A DNA stretch of 64,000 nt, taken from Ciona savignyi. Its lineage: Eukaryota > Chordata > Ascidiacea > Phlebobranchia > Cionidae. Of this stretch, positions 51,801 to 63,032 are shown piece by piece. The DNA is taken from the NCBI GenBank assembly GCA_000149265.1, contig CH002827.1, forward strand, positions 975,555 through 1,039,554. Direction: 5' to 3'. Under the pieces are notes generated by a model. That model ran no database searches, was not told where the DNA came from, and saw only the letters and a list, made by a program, of their open reading frames with translations. The position numbers were made by a program, and so were the translations under genes. Position 1 is the first letter of the stretch. The number at the start of each line of letters is the position of its first letter.

Positions 51801-53514
51801 TAATTTTAAAACAAGAAGTGTCGTCTTACGGATAATTTAGACTAAAGTTTCTAAAATTGGGGCCGGATTCGTTTAGTGCCAAATCCAAAACAGGAGATAA
51901 TATAAATCATAAAAACTGATGTGACAGAAAAAGATAGAAAACAGTGCCATTTTAATTTAAAACCAAAAAACACTTATGAAGAATCTAAAGGTTCCAGGCC
52001 AAAATAACACCAGGGCGTAGATCGAGTTAAAACATATAGCAACGCATTTTGGCCGGGTAGGCTAACTTCGTGAGTTTGATTTAATCTGCGTTTCGAAAAG
52101 CTTATACAAAATTATATTAGAGAGAGACCTTGTTTTTGTTTTGTCAAATTTTTTATTAAAAATGTAAGCGGTGTGATTCCGCGGCTATGTGCAGGTATGT
52201 GAGAAATATCTCCCGCTAGGTATTTTTACGCTCACCCTATCCCTTGTGACGTTGATTCGTAAGTGAGGTTGTTTCTCCTCCTTCCCGGAAAAATCTATAT
52301 CATAACGAGCAATCCATTGCATTAAATTGCATTCCACTGTCAGTTTACAGACACATGGTCAGGAATAGATGCTAGAACTAATGATTAAATGCGGATCAAA
52401 CTAGCTTCGCCATACATAAATAGAAACTTAAGGTGCGCATTAAATATGCGACCCTATACGCGATTTACAGATAGACATATAGCCGTGTTTCTTTTCTATA
52501 AAATACATTGTAATGGGAGTTGTGCGGTAAATCTACACGGTTCGACATATTTTTTCAGTTGTTTTTGTTGCAAAATGCCCGCAAGCGGTGTCTTTGTTAT
52601 TGGCGACGGATAAACAAGCATTGAATTGTTTGTTTTCTTACCACATGAAAGTGGAAAACGGTGGAAAATTTGAACATAAAGGTATTTACAGACAATTTTC
52701 CAAAAGATTTCTTTTTTGTTCTTTGTAAGTATGGGACCGAAACTCCGTAAGTGTTAAAACTCTGCCGATAACTGACACCTGATCTTGGTAAACAGCAGAT
52801 ATTGTCTTAGACACGAACAGCGGATTTCTTGTTAAATGTAGCCATAGCTTGAAGATAGGCAAGCGCAATAGGTTATGGAGAAATGGCTCTCTGCTCGTCA
52901 ATAAGTAACTCCGGTATTAAGCGCAGATATATTGGCTTTCTTTTTGCACCAACACCTGGATAGATACAAATATCATTGACTTTTAAATATATTAACGGAT
53001 GGTTGAAAATTGTAAAAAAACACTTCTACTCGTTGAATGGTTGGCCATAGACCAATCTGTATACATTTTATCACGAATATGTGCCGTATATTTAAATATT
53101 TATAATAACCATAGAAAAAAAACACGGGTGGTAGGAAAGTCGGAAATGATTTTAAAAATCGAACGATTTTTGTCGACGAGATTTTTACCCACCAAGACAT
53201 CGCTTTCTCGCTTTTTGTCTAGCCTTTTTTTAGCCCTCTTTTTCTTTCGTTTTTTTTGCGACTCCTTATTGGTTACCGCGGAGAGTAATTAAATCAGATC
53301 AATGCCGAAGTAGACATTCCGACGATAGCCTTAACAGTGCTCTTTGTAAGTCTTTCATAAGTGCCAGTAAGGTTATACCATTACAGGTTTAGAAGTATGT
53401 TATTGCCCATCGCCTGGAAGAGTTTAATAAAAGTTTGTCACAGTAAACGCTGAACATGTGTATTGCAGGATAAAGAAACTACTGTTTTTTTAAATAATAC
53501 AGTTTGTTAAAAAA
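45816..53514. other. Irx interval, right part: no gene seen
   Basis: AT-rich DNA upstream of the plus-strand Irx start. Apart from the hAT-like insertion at 48899-49386 and a run of G at about 47816, no exon, RNA gene or repeat was recognised. Confidence 0.5.
48891..49394. mobile_element. hAT-like non-autonomous transposon with 8-bp target duplication
   Basis: The element spans 48899-49386 (488 bp). Its ends are CAGGGCTTCCCAAACT and, inward on the other strand, CAGTGCTTCCCAAACT (15 of 16 match). The target duplication GTTTAGGG is perfect (48891-48898 and 49387-49394). Subterminal GCGACCCC repeats mark both ends. No transposase frame is present. It is absent from the mirrored position in the left arm as far as I can see, so it postdates the Irx duplication. 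Confidence 0.9.
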
Positions 53515-56500
53515 ATGCTTGTTGCTCAACCTCTTGATGTGGGCTTGAACAAGACCGGAGCTCACGCTCGACGAATCAGCACTTATTCGACGGGAGAAGA
53601 ATTCTTTGTTCCCGGCCAAACACAAGCTGATTATTCGGGGGTGACAATGTTTCCGAGCCAGACTGTACCGCCGTCTCGAGGCGCGGTGTCTAATTACTGC
53701 TCAGGTCCCTCAGGTATAAGGCCCGGTATGCCACCGACGGAATATGGATCTCCTGGTGTCAACCATACGCCCTATTACTCATCAAACGTAAGAATAAAAT
53801 GAATTAGCTCGCAAGCTTGGACGCTTTTTTGTTTTGTCGGCTGCAATCAAACTATCAAGTTTAGAAGTATTCGGTTTCGCTTTATTCCTATACAGATGAT
53901 TAAATGGTAATAAATATGTTCATAAGCATTTAAGTTAATGTAAATTTAAAATTTTAACAAAATAGAACTTTTAAAAATTGCTTGAAATACGGTTCGTTGA
54001 AAGCGCAAGCGTGATCAAATTTTTTTAACGCCACATCGCCCACTAGCGGTAATTAAATATAATTCTTTGTTTGCAGGCAGCCACATTTGAATCGACGATT
54101 GATACAGTAGACACTTGGCCACCTAGAAACTTCAACCACCAGCGTTACACACCATATAACTACGGCTCCCATTACTCCTATGACGGGTAAGTATTAAAGT
54201 AAATATTCTAATAATATTTTTTAGTTAACTTTAGACCCCCATCGCAACTTAATTCGTGCAGCGGTTAACGATCCTATCACAAACGATGGCAAGCAGCATG
54301 TTGCTTAATTTAATTGCGTTTCATTAATAATTCACGACCCTAATCGAGTTATAAAAAATGAACGTTTGCGAAATTTACAAGTGGATCATTGTAAGATTTA
54401 CCCTTTCAAAAATTAAAAGTTGGACGTAGTGTTACTTTTCCCATCTCATTTTGACGTAAGATATAACACAGTGTAAGTAGCAATATAGATGCGGTTAAAA
54501 AACTTTCTGTTTGACATGTTTACCGTCGTTTGGTTAAATGGCCGCACGCTTACACTGTAAGCTATAGTAACATTAAGAAAAGATAGGGACAAGCGTCATA
54601 CTTACGGTCGCCGAACCCGCTGTTATCGCCTCCCAACTGTTTGTTTTGTTGTCTGTCTCATATCAAGGCAGGTTCTTTCAAATGTGGTGCCATCGCAATA
54701 ACAGATAAGGGTGAATCTAATGAGCAACCGACCGCGTTTTTGATACCATCACTGCAGTCAATTTGCGATCCCATAGAAGTAATTTCGTTCTGGTGACGTT
54801 TAACACAAGACACCACTAAGCCTCCACTTGTTTTACGATAACAAAGTTTCTTACAACACCCACCCGAAACAATTTCCGGGACGCCCACCGCTTTAATATT
54901 CGACCACGCAATTTTCTCTTATACCACAGTTACTAATGTCTTGTTAGCCTCAACCAATATAATTCCAACGCCATATAGCATACGTGGATGTGTATTGAGT
55001 TATATTTATTTTAGGGTGAGTTGTCTGCAATGTAACAAGAATTATTTACTTAATGTCAATTCATTTAATGTGATGTTTATTTTTAAGGAAAATTGGCAAC
55101 AATTTTTTACGATTTTAGATACTCGCAAGAGATGAACGATCCATCAGGTAACAGAAAAAGTGCAACTCGAGAATCGACTAACACGCTAAAAGCATGGCTC
55201 CAGGAACACAAGAAGAATCCCTATCCGACCAAGGGCGAGAAAATTATGTTAGCCATCATTACTAAGATGACTCTGACGCAGGTACCTATCATCTTAGAAA
55301 GTATTCCTAATTATGGTGTAACAAACTTTAAACAATCAATTGTCAAAGGTTTCTACATGGTTCGCCAATGCTCGTCGCCGCCTCAAGAAAGAAAACAAAA
55401 TGACCTGGGTGCCGAAAAATCGCTCTAACGAAACCACGTCGAGTGACAAGAAAGTCACCACTGACACCAATGACGAAACTGCAAGCGACACTGATGACTT
55501 CGGTAGGCTACGCTTTATTATATATTTAAAATTTTATTTAAAAATAAAATCATTTTGTTTTTTACTCGGGGCACATAACAGTTTTTTTCGAAGATGGCAA
55601 CGAATTTGCAGCCACAACTGTTGCAAAGTAAATGTTTGTTTAATATCATTAAACAATTGTACTAGCTATGCAGTTTTAATGGAAAACATAATTTTTAAAT
55701 AAGTGATTTTATTCACAGATATAAACCCAGACACGAACGACTTTCACAAAATGGCCAACCAGTTGTCTGATTTGACAAACACCAAGAGTATTTCGACTGA
55801 ACCGCACAATTTGTCTGCGCAGCCAAGTGGAACGAGTCTTGTTTCTAGTCCACGTCAAAGCTCCTCAATTTATCAAAGTTTAACGGGTACTGCAACACAT
55901 ACACAATCACTTTATTGTTCCAAATCCATCAAAAGTGAGTCAAATTGGTCGCCCATCAATGAAAACGGAAATGCTTCTTCGTACTCAAACAAATGTGCGG
56001 AAAATCCTGCCGATTCCCAACTCAATCTCCCTTCGTCGTTTCGTGCATCGTACAACAGCGACAATTTTTCCTCGATTAGTCGTCAACAGCAAACTTCGTC
56101 GGTGGTGAGTCCGGCCTTGATGAGCTGCGCAGAACTACCAGGCAGAGTCGTTGAATGCAGATATCCGTCCGTGCAAAATTGGGTGGATGGAGTTTACAAC
56201 ACCACCATTCCGGCAACCCCAGAAACAGATTCGGCCGCATGCCATGCGACTTCAGTGGAAAGAAGAAACTCAATGGATGGAAGGATTGACGAAAGATTAC
56301 ACGGAGTTTCTTCACCTTTGCCCGGCTACCACCACCAACAGTTTCAATGCAAACAATACACGAATGAGCCAATGCAGCCTTACAACAGTTATCAATCTTT
56401 AGACAATTTTACCAACAACATACAAAACTACCATAGACCAATACATAACCAAGCAACCTATCCAGTTCCCGACCAAAGCATTAATTCTGTTAACCACTAT

Positions 56501-57995
56501 GTAAACCAGCAGCGTGTTCCCCTGCAGCATGGTTCAGCTCATATTAACAGTGACTTCTCTTATAATGCCACATCTTTACAAGTAACCCCCTCGTCTGCCC
56601 CGGGAAGTTCACCCGCATCACGGCAACTCTGCCAGGGTGAATCGTCAGTGGCGACTCGACACATCCCTTCTTCCTATCACGACGGTAGTGGGATTGTGGT
56701 CTCGACGTCGGACCCGACCGCTTTTCACGGCAATTATTACCACATGAGCGGTGATCACGAAGCTGGCTCGAATCTCACCAACACTTGCTCCCCGAAATAC
56801 AACTTGCCGATGGACTTCCCCGTCCAACAAGACAATTTATATTCCACCGGTACGGTACATGCCATTTTGTTTATAATTGAAATTAAAACATAGTATTTAC
56901 AAAAATATTGTTCGTGTTTCAGATGCTTCAAACAGCGCCACAGCACTACAAGATAACAAAAGCACCATCGGGTACGTGTAAACTTTATTCCAATACCTTA
57001 TTCGGTTCGGCTCATTCGACCATGCATGTAACGGGACTGAACAAAAAAACATCATTTCTTGACTACTTGTTCAATCAGCGCCTCTGATTGCGTTGCTTAA
57101 TTCAAGATGTGCGAACGCCAAACTAGCATCGTGTGATTAATCTTGATATGAACGAAAATCGTGGCTCATCAGTTAATCAGTTGCACCACAGTTATTTTAC
57201 AATGCGTCTGCTTATTATATCATCCTTTTCATCTAAATGGAAAAATGTTTAGCATAAACAGGTTTGATGTTTATATCAAAATTATGTTCAACGTAAAAGC
57301 AAACGGCGACACGCAATTCGATGCTTTCAAGTCCTGATAAAATCAACGCAGCGATGCATTTGCCCGGTCACCGGGCTAATTAACGAGTTATCATATTCTG
57401 ACGTAACCGCATTCCATCATGACACTATGACGTCACAGTAGGCGAATGATTGATCCGGTTTAGTAAGTCACTGCTACTCTGCGCTTTTCGTGTCCGCATA
57501 CTTGCTCGTTGATTGCGGTTCCACCCATCGTCTTCGATGGTGCCATAATCTCAGTATAAACAAACAATCGTCGCCACGTCAATGTTGTTGCTTGTTGTAG
57601 ATCGACAGTCTTAGGCCTGGTGTAGGCATACACGGCGCACCCAGTCATGCATCCTGCCGCACTTGCTTACTGTCGTGATAAGATACTTAAGTTAGCAGCT
57701 GGTAAAGTTCCCCGAAATAAGAAAGTTTGTTTGTGTTTCGATTAAAACCGCATCACCCATGTCATGTTAGTATATCACGAATAATTTCGAGATTTCCTAA
57801 TTAAAAGACCGCTGGACTTATGTACCCATATAACCGGTAGCGCGTTAGTTAATGTATTTTATGTCACCGTCATTGTGGTAAACTGCTGGTACAGTACAAC
57901 CTATTCACACAAAAAATTATTTCCTTTACAGTGCTTGCATACCTTCAGGAGCTCAGTGCAAACCGAAGATAATGTCCAAGCTTCTCGCAAGGTGA
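53515..57995 (+). CDS. Irx: Iroquois (Irx) homeobox transcription factor, plus-strand copy
   Basis: Seven exons: 53515-53787, 54077-54186, 55119-55281, 55349-55502, 55719-56849, 56923-56971 and 57932-57995 (TGA at 57993), giving 647 codons. All phases match the minus-strand paralogue, and the intron after TKMTLTQ is 67 bp in both. The TALE homeodomain is at about residues 140-202, followed by an acidic region ([14 protein letters not shown]) and a Ser/Asn/His/Gln-rich C-terminal half. The last exon contains CKPKIMS, which may be a remnant of the Iro box (KPKIWS). The first exon shares [15 protein letters not shown]-type and HTPYYSS motifs with the other copy ([23 protein letters not shown]) but is otherwise diverged. 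A strong donor at 58042 (GAG|GTAAGT) after the stop and an acceptor at 58361 suggest an intron in the 3' untranslated region. Confidence 0.92.
55166..55430 (+). repeat. inverted paralogous block 1 (homeobox and intron), partner 20266-20530
   Basis: See 20266-20530. The block ends sharply: upstream of CGAGAATCGACT and downstream of TCTAACGAAA the two genes differ strongly. Confidence 0.93.
55945..56357 (+). repeat. inverted paralogous block 2 (exon 5), partner 18816-19228
   Basis: Reverse-complement partner of 18816-19228 with about seven differences in 413 bp. Upstream exon-5 sequence (55719-55944) and downstream sequence (56358-56587) have no counterpart of similar identity. Confidence 0.92.
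56588..56755 (+). repeat. inverted paralogous block 3 (exon 5), partner 18301-18468
   Basis: Reverse-complement partner of 18301-18468, about 93-94% identical by eye. Confidence 0.85.
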
Positions 57996-58616
57996 CAGCA
58001 CAGAGCGCATCTTCCGCTTTGTAATATGCTTTTTTAATCGAGGTAAGTTTGATTTGAAATAAATATTGGTAAGAAAAAACAACAAAACAATATTAACTCA
58101 GAACGTAAATGTTTTAGTATTTTTGAATTGGACAGTAATAAATAGTTTTATATCAAATTTTATAACGAGTATTTTGCACTTTAACCCACCGTTCGCTTTC
58201 ATCTATTCTTTGGGCTTATATTCAATACGATGTATGCATTTATAAATGATTGTTTTAAAACCAATCACAACCTTTAGCTAGTGTAAAAGGTTTTATTTCT
58301 TACTTTTTGTTTCTTAAGAAATGATGTCCCAACTTTGTACTAAACCATCTTCTGTCCACAGATATTCATTGATGAGCCCGGAAACTACGGACTATTTCCT
58401 TTTTAACTGCTTCCGTTTAACTTTTTTGACCGTACTTTTTATTATCTCGCTTTGGCATCTTTTGCCAATACAAACGTACTATTTACATTTTGAAACACAT
58501 TTTGATCTAGTTTTTCAATGCAACCTAATTATGCCTGATATGTATATTGATAACGACGAATACGAAAAATAAGAGACGTAGAAGATGTTTGCAATAAAAA
58601 AGTACTATAAAAAGAA
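57996..58616. other. 3' region of the plus-strand Irx gene
   Basis: Holds a strong donor at 58042, an AATAAA at 58058-58063 inside the proposed intron, and an acceptor at 58361. No protein-coding exon is supported. The region ends at an assembly gap; the Irx gene and the TPR gene converge here. Confidence 0.45.
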
Positions 58617-58716
58617 NNNNNNNNNNNNNNNNNNNNNNNNNNNNNNNNNNNNNNNNNNNNNNNNNNNNNNNNNNNNNNNNNNNNNNNNNNNNNNNNNNNN
58701 NNNNNNNNNNNNNNNN
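58617..58716. other. assembly gap (100 N)
   Basis: Exactly 100 unknown bases, a placeholder between the 3' ends of the Irx and TPR genes. Confidence 0.99.
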
Positions 58717-58732
58717 AAAACAACGTAATTCA

Positions 58733-61700
58733 CTACGAAAGTGATTGTAACCGTTTCTTGCAACTAGAAATGCAATCTTTTTTAGACTCTTCGTTTCCCC
58801 AATCAAGGGCAGACTCGTAGACTTTTAGCGCTGTTTCAAACGAAGTTTTAGCGTGTTTGTATTCCATAAGCCTTCTGTAGGCAGAGCCAAGGTTGTTATA
58901 GCAAATGCCAAGAACATTGTACAATTGGGCATCATTGCCAAACGCTTTTCGCATAGCCTCAATAGCTTGCTTGTGTATCTGAATTGATTTGGTGTAGCTT
59001 CCCAGCTGATTACAACAATACCCGAAGTATTTAAGGCACCAAACCACCTGTCGAGCCTTGAATTTGTCATCAACGTCAGTTATGTTTTCTACCCGTCGAT
59101 AGATGTCACCAAAGAGCTCAAAAATTTGGTTTGTAGCTTTGGGATGGGAATACGAATGATCTGTCCCGTCACTGACATGTTGCATCGCACCCGCAACTTC
59201 AACCAACTCAAACATTCGATTATTGGGGTCGTCAATACACTCCGTGCTTTCCACACAGTATCTCAATATTTTCACTCCCAAACCACTTAAATCGAATCGA
59301 GATAAATTTCTTGATAGTAACCTCAGCTCATCAATAACACGCATGCGGTGAGAAAGCGAAGTTCCGCTTACCAATTGGTCGATTAATTGAGTCACGTCTG
59401 TGATATCTTCCCGTCTGAGTCTGCATCTGATAATGTTTATTTTAACACGCAGAAGCAAGACGCCTGTGGCATAAGGGAGCAACTTTTCCAATACTCTTTG
59501 GCACTCCTCATATTTCTTCTGGTTAAAATATTCGATAGCAAAGGCTAAAATACAAAATTACACCGTTAAGTGAAATGGTCACAAATTTTAGTACTGCTAG
59601 AACGACATAAAAATTATCTCATTTTACCAAAGAATTCTTCTTGTGTCTCTTCAAACGTCTCGTTTGAAACAGGTGAATTATATGAGCATTTCCCGTTCTG
59701 CTTTTCCTCGTTAAAATTCTAAAATAAAGTTGCATCTTTAAAAAGTAAGTTTAAACATTATCTAATAATTTAATGTTAAACTTCGACGGTAAAGGTATAA
59801 GATAATCCTAATTCAATACCATTGCTATTGCGAACACAATAAACTAAAATGGTGATATCCTTAGGGGAAAGTGGGACGACACGGGCAATTATTTTCTTAT
59901 ATGAACCATTAGCCATTAGGCTAGGGCCGCTAGAAACTATTATATATTTTAAGGAAAAAATAATATATAAAGATATATTATAAAATGCGTTAAAAGCACA
60001 TACCGACTTGAATTATTAAAAGTAGGCATTGGGTAAAATATAATTTTTGCCCAAACGGACCACCACTTATTCCTATAAATGTGTTTTAAGTCAAAACGGA
60101 CCAATATTGACCATTTAAAATGTGTTTATTTTTATTCCAATTTTATTTGGTAATGTCTATTTGTGCAAAAGTCCATATAGAAAAGCCTTATTTTGAACTA
60201 GGTTTTAAATAATATCAGAAATTATTTGGGCTCATACCATCAAACTATAAGTTATTTTTGCATATTTTTTTAATTTCCTTTCACATATATCGTAACATAC
60301 TGGCATGTTTATAATTTCGTTTTTTATTTCTATTGTTCAAACGTCGTTTTAGGGAAGGCACCCCAAGTCGTCTAATAGGTGTTTTTTAGGTTCCATGACA
60401 ACTGAACCCCTTACAACTGAACCCCTTACAACTGAACCCTTACAACTAAACCCTTTACAACTGAACCCCTACAATTAAGCCCCTTACAACTGAACTCCTT
60501 TTAACTAAACCCCTTTAAACTGAACCCCTTTACAACTGAACCCATTTCAATTGAACCTCTTTACAACTGAACACTCTTTTCAGTTAAAAGCGTTCGGTTA
60601 AAAGGGGTTAGTTGTAAAGGGGTTCAGTTGTAGGGGCTCAGTTGTAAGGGGTTCAGTTGTAAGGGGTTCAGTTGACTGGTCACCGTTTTTTATACGATAT
60701 ACAAATCGTAGACTGTGTCCAAAAGAGTTAGAAAGCGTTGGTTTTAGTTGTTTGATTATTATTCTATGCGCATTCTAACACCTATTGTATTCTAGCAGCC
60801 TCAGTTTGCGGTAACTTGTCACTAAAACGTCCGCCTGCTTTAACAGTCACCAGACAATAAAGTTGAACTGCGCGTTGCCCTATACAGACGAGTTTTACTG
60901 CATAACCATCCTTACTTGCGCCACTCTGGCTAATGCCGAATTTAAAAAGAGGTATAACATATATATACATAGGATAGGATAGGATATTCATGTTTATCCC
61001 CGTGAATGGGAAAACCAAGGGGGTTAACACACGGGCAATCGCCAGATCACCTCGCGCCCACAGTCGGATTACCGAAACTATTGCAGTGTGTTGTGTATGC
61101 ACACGTTCCTTCAATTTGGTAGAACCCATTAATCCGCTGGGTCCAGGCAATGTCCGTAAAGTGCCTTAGCTAAGGACACAGCCGACTAGCTAGCGACCAG
61201 TTTCGCACCTGCAATCTTTTGGTTGAAAGGCGACGCACTTAAACCGCTAGACTTACCGGCCGGTCCACATTTGTTTTTGTTTTTTTACAATCGAACTGTT
61301 AATTAAGACCGGTTAATATGAACCGGTATTCCTAACTGTCGCGTCTATTCTTAACAGTTTTCATTTACATTTTCTAAACCAAAATCACATTTTCGCAACT
61401 GGAGGGCCAAAAGAAACCGGTAACATAAGAAGCGTGTGTGGTCACTTGGTTAAAGTGATTGATTCTTTTACCGTTTTCTATACAAAAACGTTTTTAGTGA
61501 TAAGCCCATAATGGCTTGGAAATTTTCCCGTTTCAATAAAGAAGTAAATAAAGTGAATATACTATTAGACTATATCTAGATGACTACATATTTTAATTAG
61601 TTACCTGTATAATGGTAGAAATGTCAATGCAATGCTTCTCGTTGTTTATATAGAATGTAGTTTGGGAACAATGCTCCGGAGTTCTTTCGGTCGTGCTGCA

Positions 61701-62034
61701 AAAAGGACGTTTAGCTAACATTCAGATTATGCTTTGTTTGACAGGATTTCCCCGTTTTCTAACCAATAAGCAAACACTCAGCGAAAATACACTCCACAAA
61801 ACAAATATTATCGATAAAGTATTAGCATCAAATTACCAATTATGACAGCCGATAACGATGGATTGAAATATAAACATAGTCTTTAGTCGAAAACCATGGT
61901 CACCTTTTTGTTCCATGTACAATAATATCATCTACTTCAGACGCTTTACGTTCTTTCGTATACGCGACATTGATGAATTCCAGGTCGCTTGAACTCGCCT
62001 TCCTGGTACTTACACTTAACACTTCAAACGCCAT
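58733..62034 (-). CDS. TPR-repeat protein of unknown function
   Basis: Four exons in transcript order: 61904-62034 (ATG at 62034), 61605-61695, 59628-59718 and 58733-59544. All phases agree and give 374 codons. The N-terminal third (MAFEVLSVSTRKASSSD...) is polar and unrecognised. From about residue 105, helical repeats begin (FFAFAIEYFNQKKYEECQRV). The C-terminal part has two clear tetratricopeptide repeats: WCLKYFGYCCNQLGSYTKSI and ICYNNLGSAYRRLMEYKHAK, followed by SFETALKVYESAL. These resemble the kinesin-light-chain/nephrocystin-3 style of TPR, which bind partner proteins. No enzymatic domain is visible. Intron 2 (59719-61604) carries a foldback minisatellite and a SINE. Confidence 0.85.
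60398..60675. repeat. self-complementary minisatellite (CCCCTTACAACTGAA)n
   Basis: About eleven imperfect 14-17 bp units of the type CCCCTTACAACTGAA run from 60398 to about 60568. The array then switches strand, and about five units of the complement, TTCAGTTGTAAGGGG, run to 60675. The two halves can pair into a long hairpin. It lies in TPR-gene intron 2. Recent expansion of an inverted repeat, or a foldback transposon, would give this structure. Confidence 0.9.
60971..61264 (-). mobile_element. tRNA-derived SINE (copy 2)
   Basis: Nearly full-length relative of the SINE at 10752-11049, in the same orientation. The tRNA-like head is at the right end (complement of CGCACTTAAACCGCTAGAC) and the (GGATA)n tail is at 60971-60986. 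Shared body motifs include ATCCGCTGGGT, GTCCGTAAAGTGCCTT and TTTATCCCCGTGAATGGG. Several substitutions and a few small gaps separate the two copies. Confidence 0.75.
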
Positions 62035-63032
62035 TTTAGATAACAGCTTACATCTACACTACAACAGCACTCCCTTATATCTCCACAAGCAGTTTGTGTA
62101 ACATCGTTAATTTGAACCTACGTGCAAATAAATTCCAACGTGTTTTTTTCTGCTGACTTGACGCTTTATTTATTTAGCAAGCAAATTGAAATCTATAGCC
62201 TCTTTTTTTAAATTACACGATTATAATTACAGGTTGTACATGTTCACTAAGTGAACAACTAATGTTTAAATGTAGCACAAAACAGTGCACAAATGTTGCA
62301 ATAAAGTAAAAGGTTACACATTAACCTGCATTGTGTGGTGTGGTTGTAAAAACACTATTCTCGTAAACTGTGCCAGATCCACAATAACGAAGTAGTTAAA
62401 TCAACCAAATTCCAACGCAGTGGGTGCATTGAATCCGCGCTTACTCAAGTGCTTCATTCGCTTTTCGCGTAACTGATGAACCTTTCATACTAAGTTTTGA
62501 CGGAGATTGGAATTCTCATTCTTTTGAGGTGGCGTGAAAATAACTTACCAAGTTACCTTCGAATAAATCAACCACTACCATTTCTGTTATCGCCTATCAT
62601 GTAATTGAAATAATATATGTAAACATAGATACTAAAAAATAGTTTTCAATATATACCATATTTCTCTAGCAACCCGATTATAAGTTATACCGGCCTTAGT
62701 TGTACACACAAGGATAAAAATTACCATGTGCTATTAACCAGGGATTATGAGAGCACTAATAGGCGCGTACTTGCATTGGCGTCCAGAATTACTGATTTAA
62801 AATACAAATTTCATGTTCATAGTATGCATTTGTAAACAACGTATATTCTGAAATGGGTAGCAGCAGTTAACAATTTATATAAAATAATACACAATTTACA
62901 TAGTCAGTAATTGTCTAGGATGAATAAGATTTAAACCAAACAACATGTATTTTAGATTTGGAATGTTACATAAAGGTTTTTTAAGTGCACCTTGTACCAC
63001 ATTGACGGCAACATTATGCTTTAACCTTGAAT
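62035..63032. other. intergenic region between the TPR gene and the PYM1 gene
   Basis: Contains the TPR-gene upstream region and the PYM1 3' untranslated region. A near-palindrome TGTTCACTAAGTGAACA lies at 62241-62257. No other feature is supported. Confidence 0.5.
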
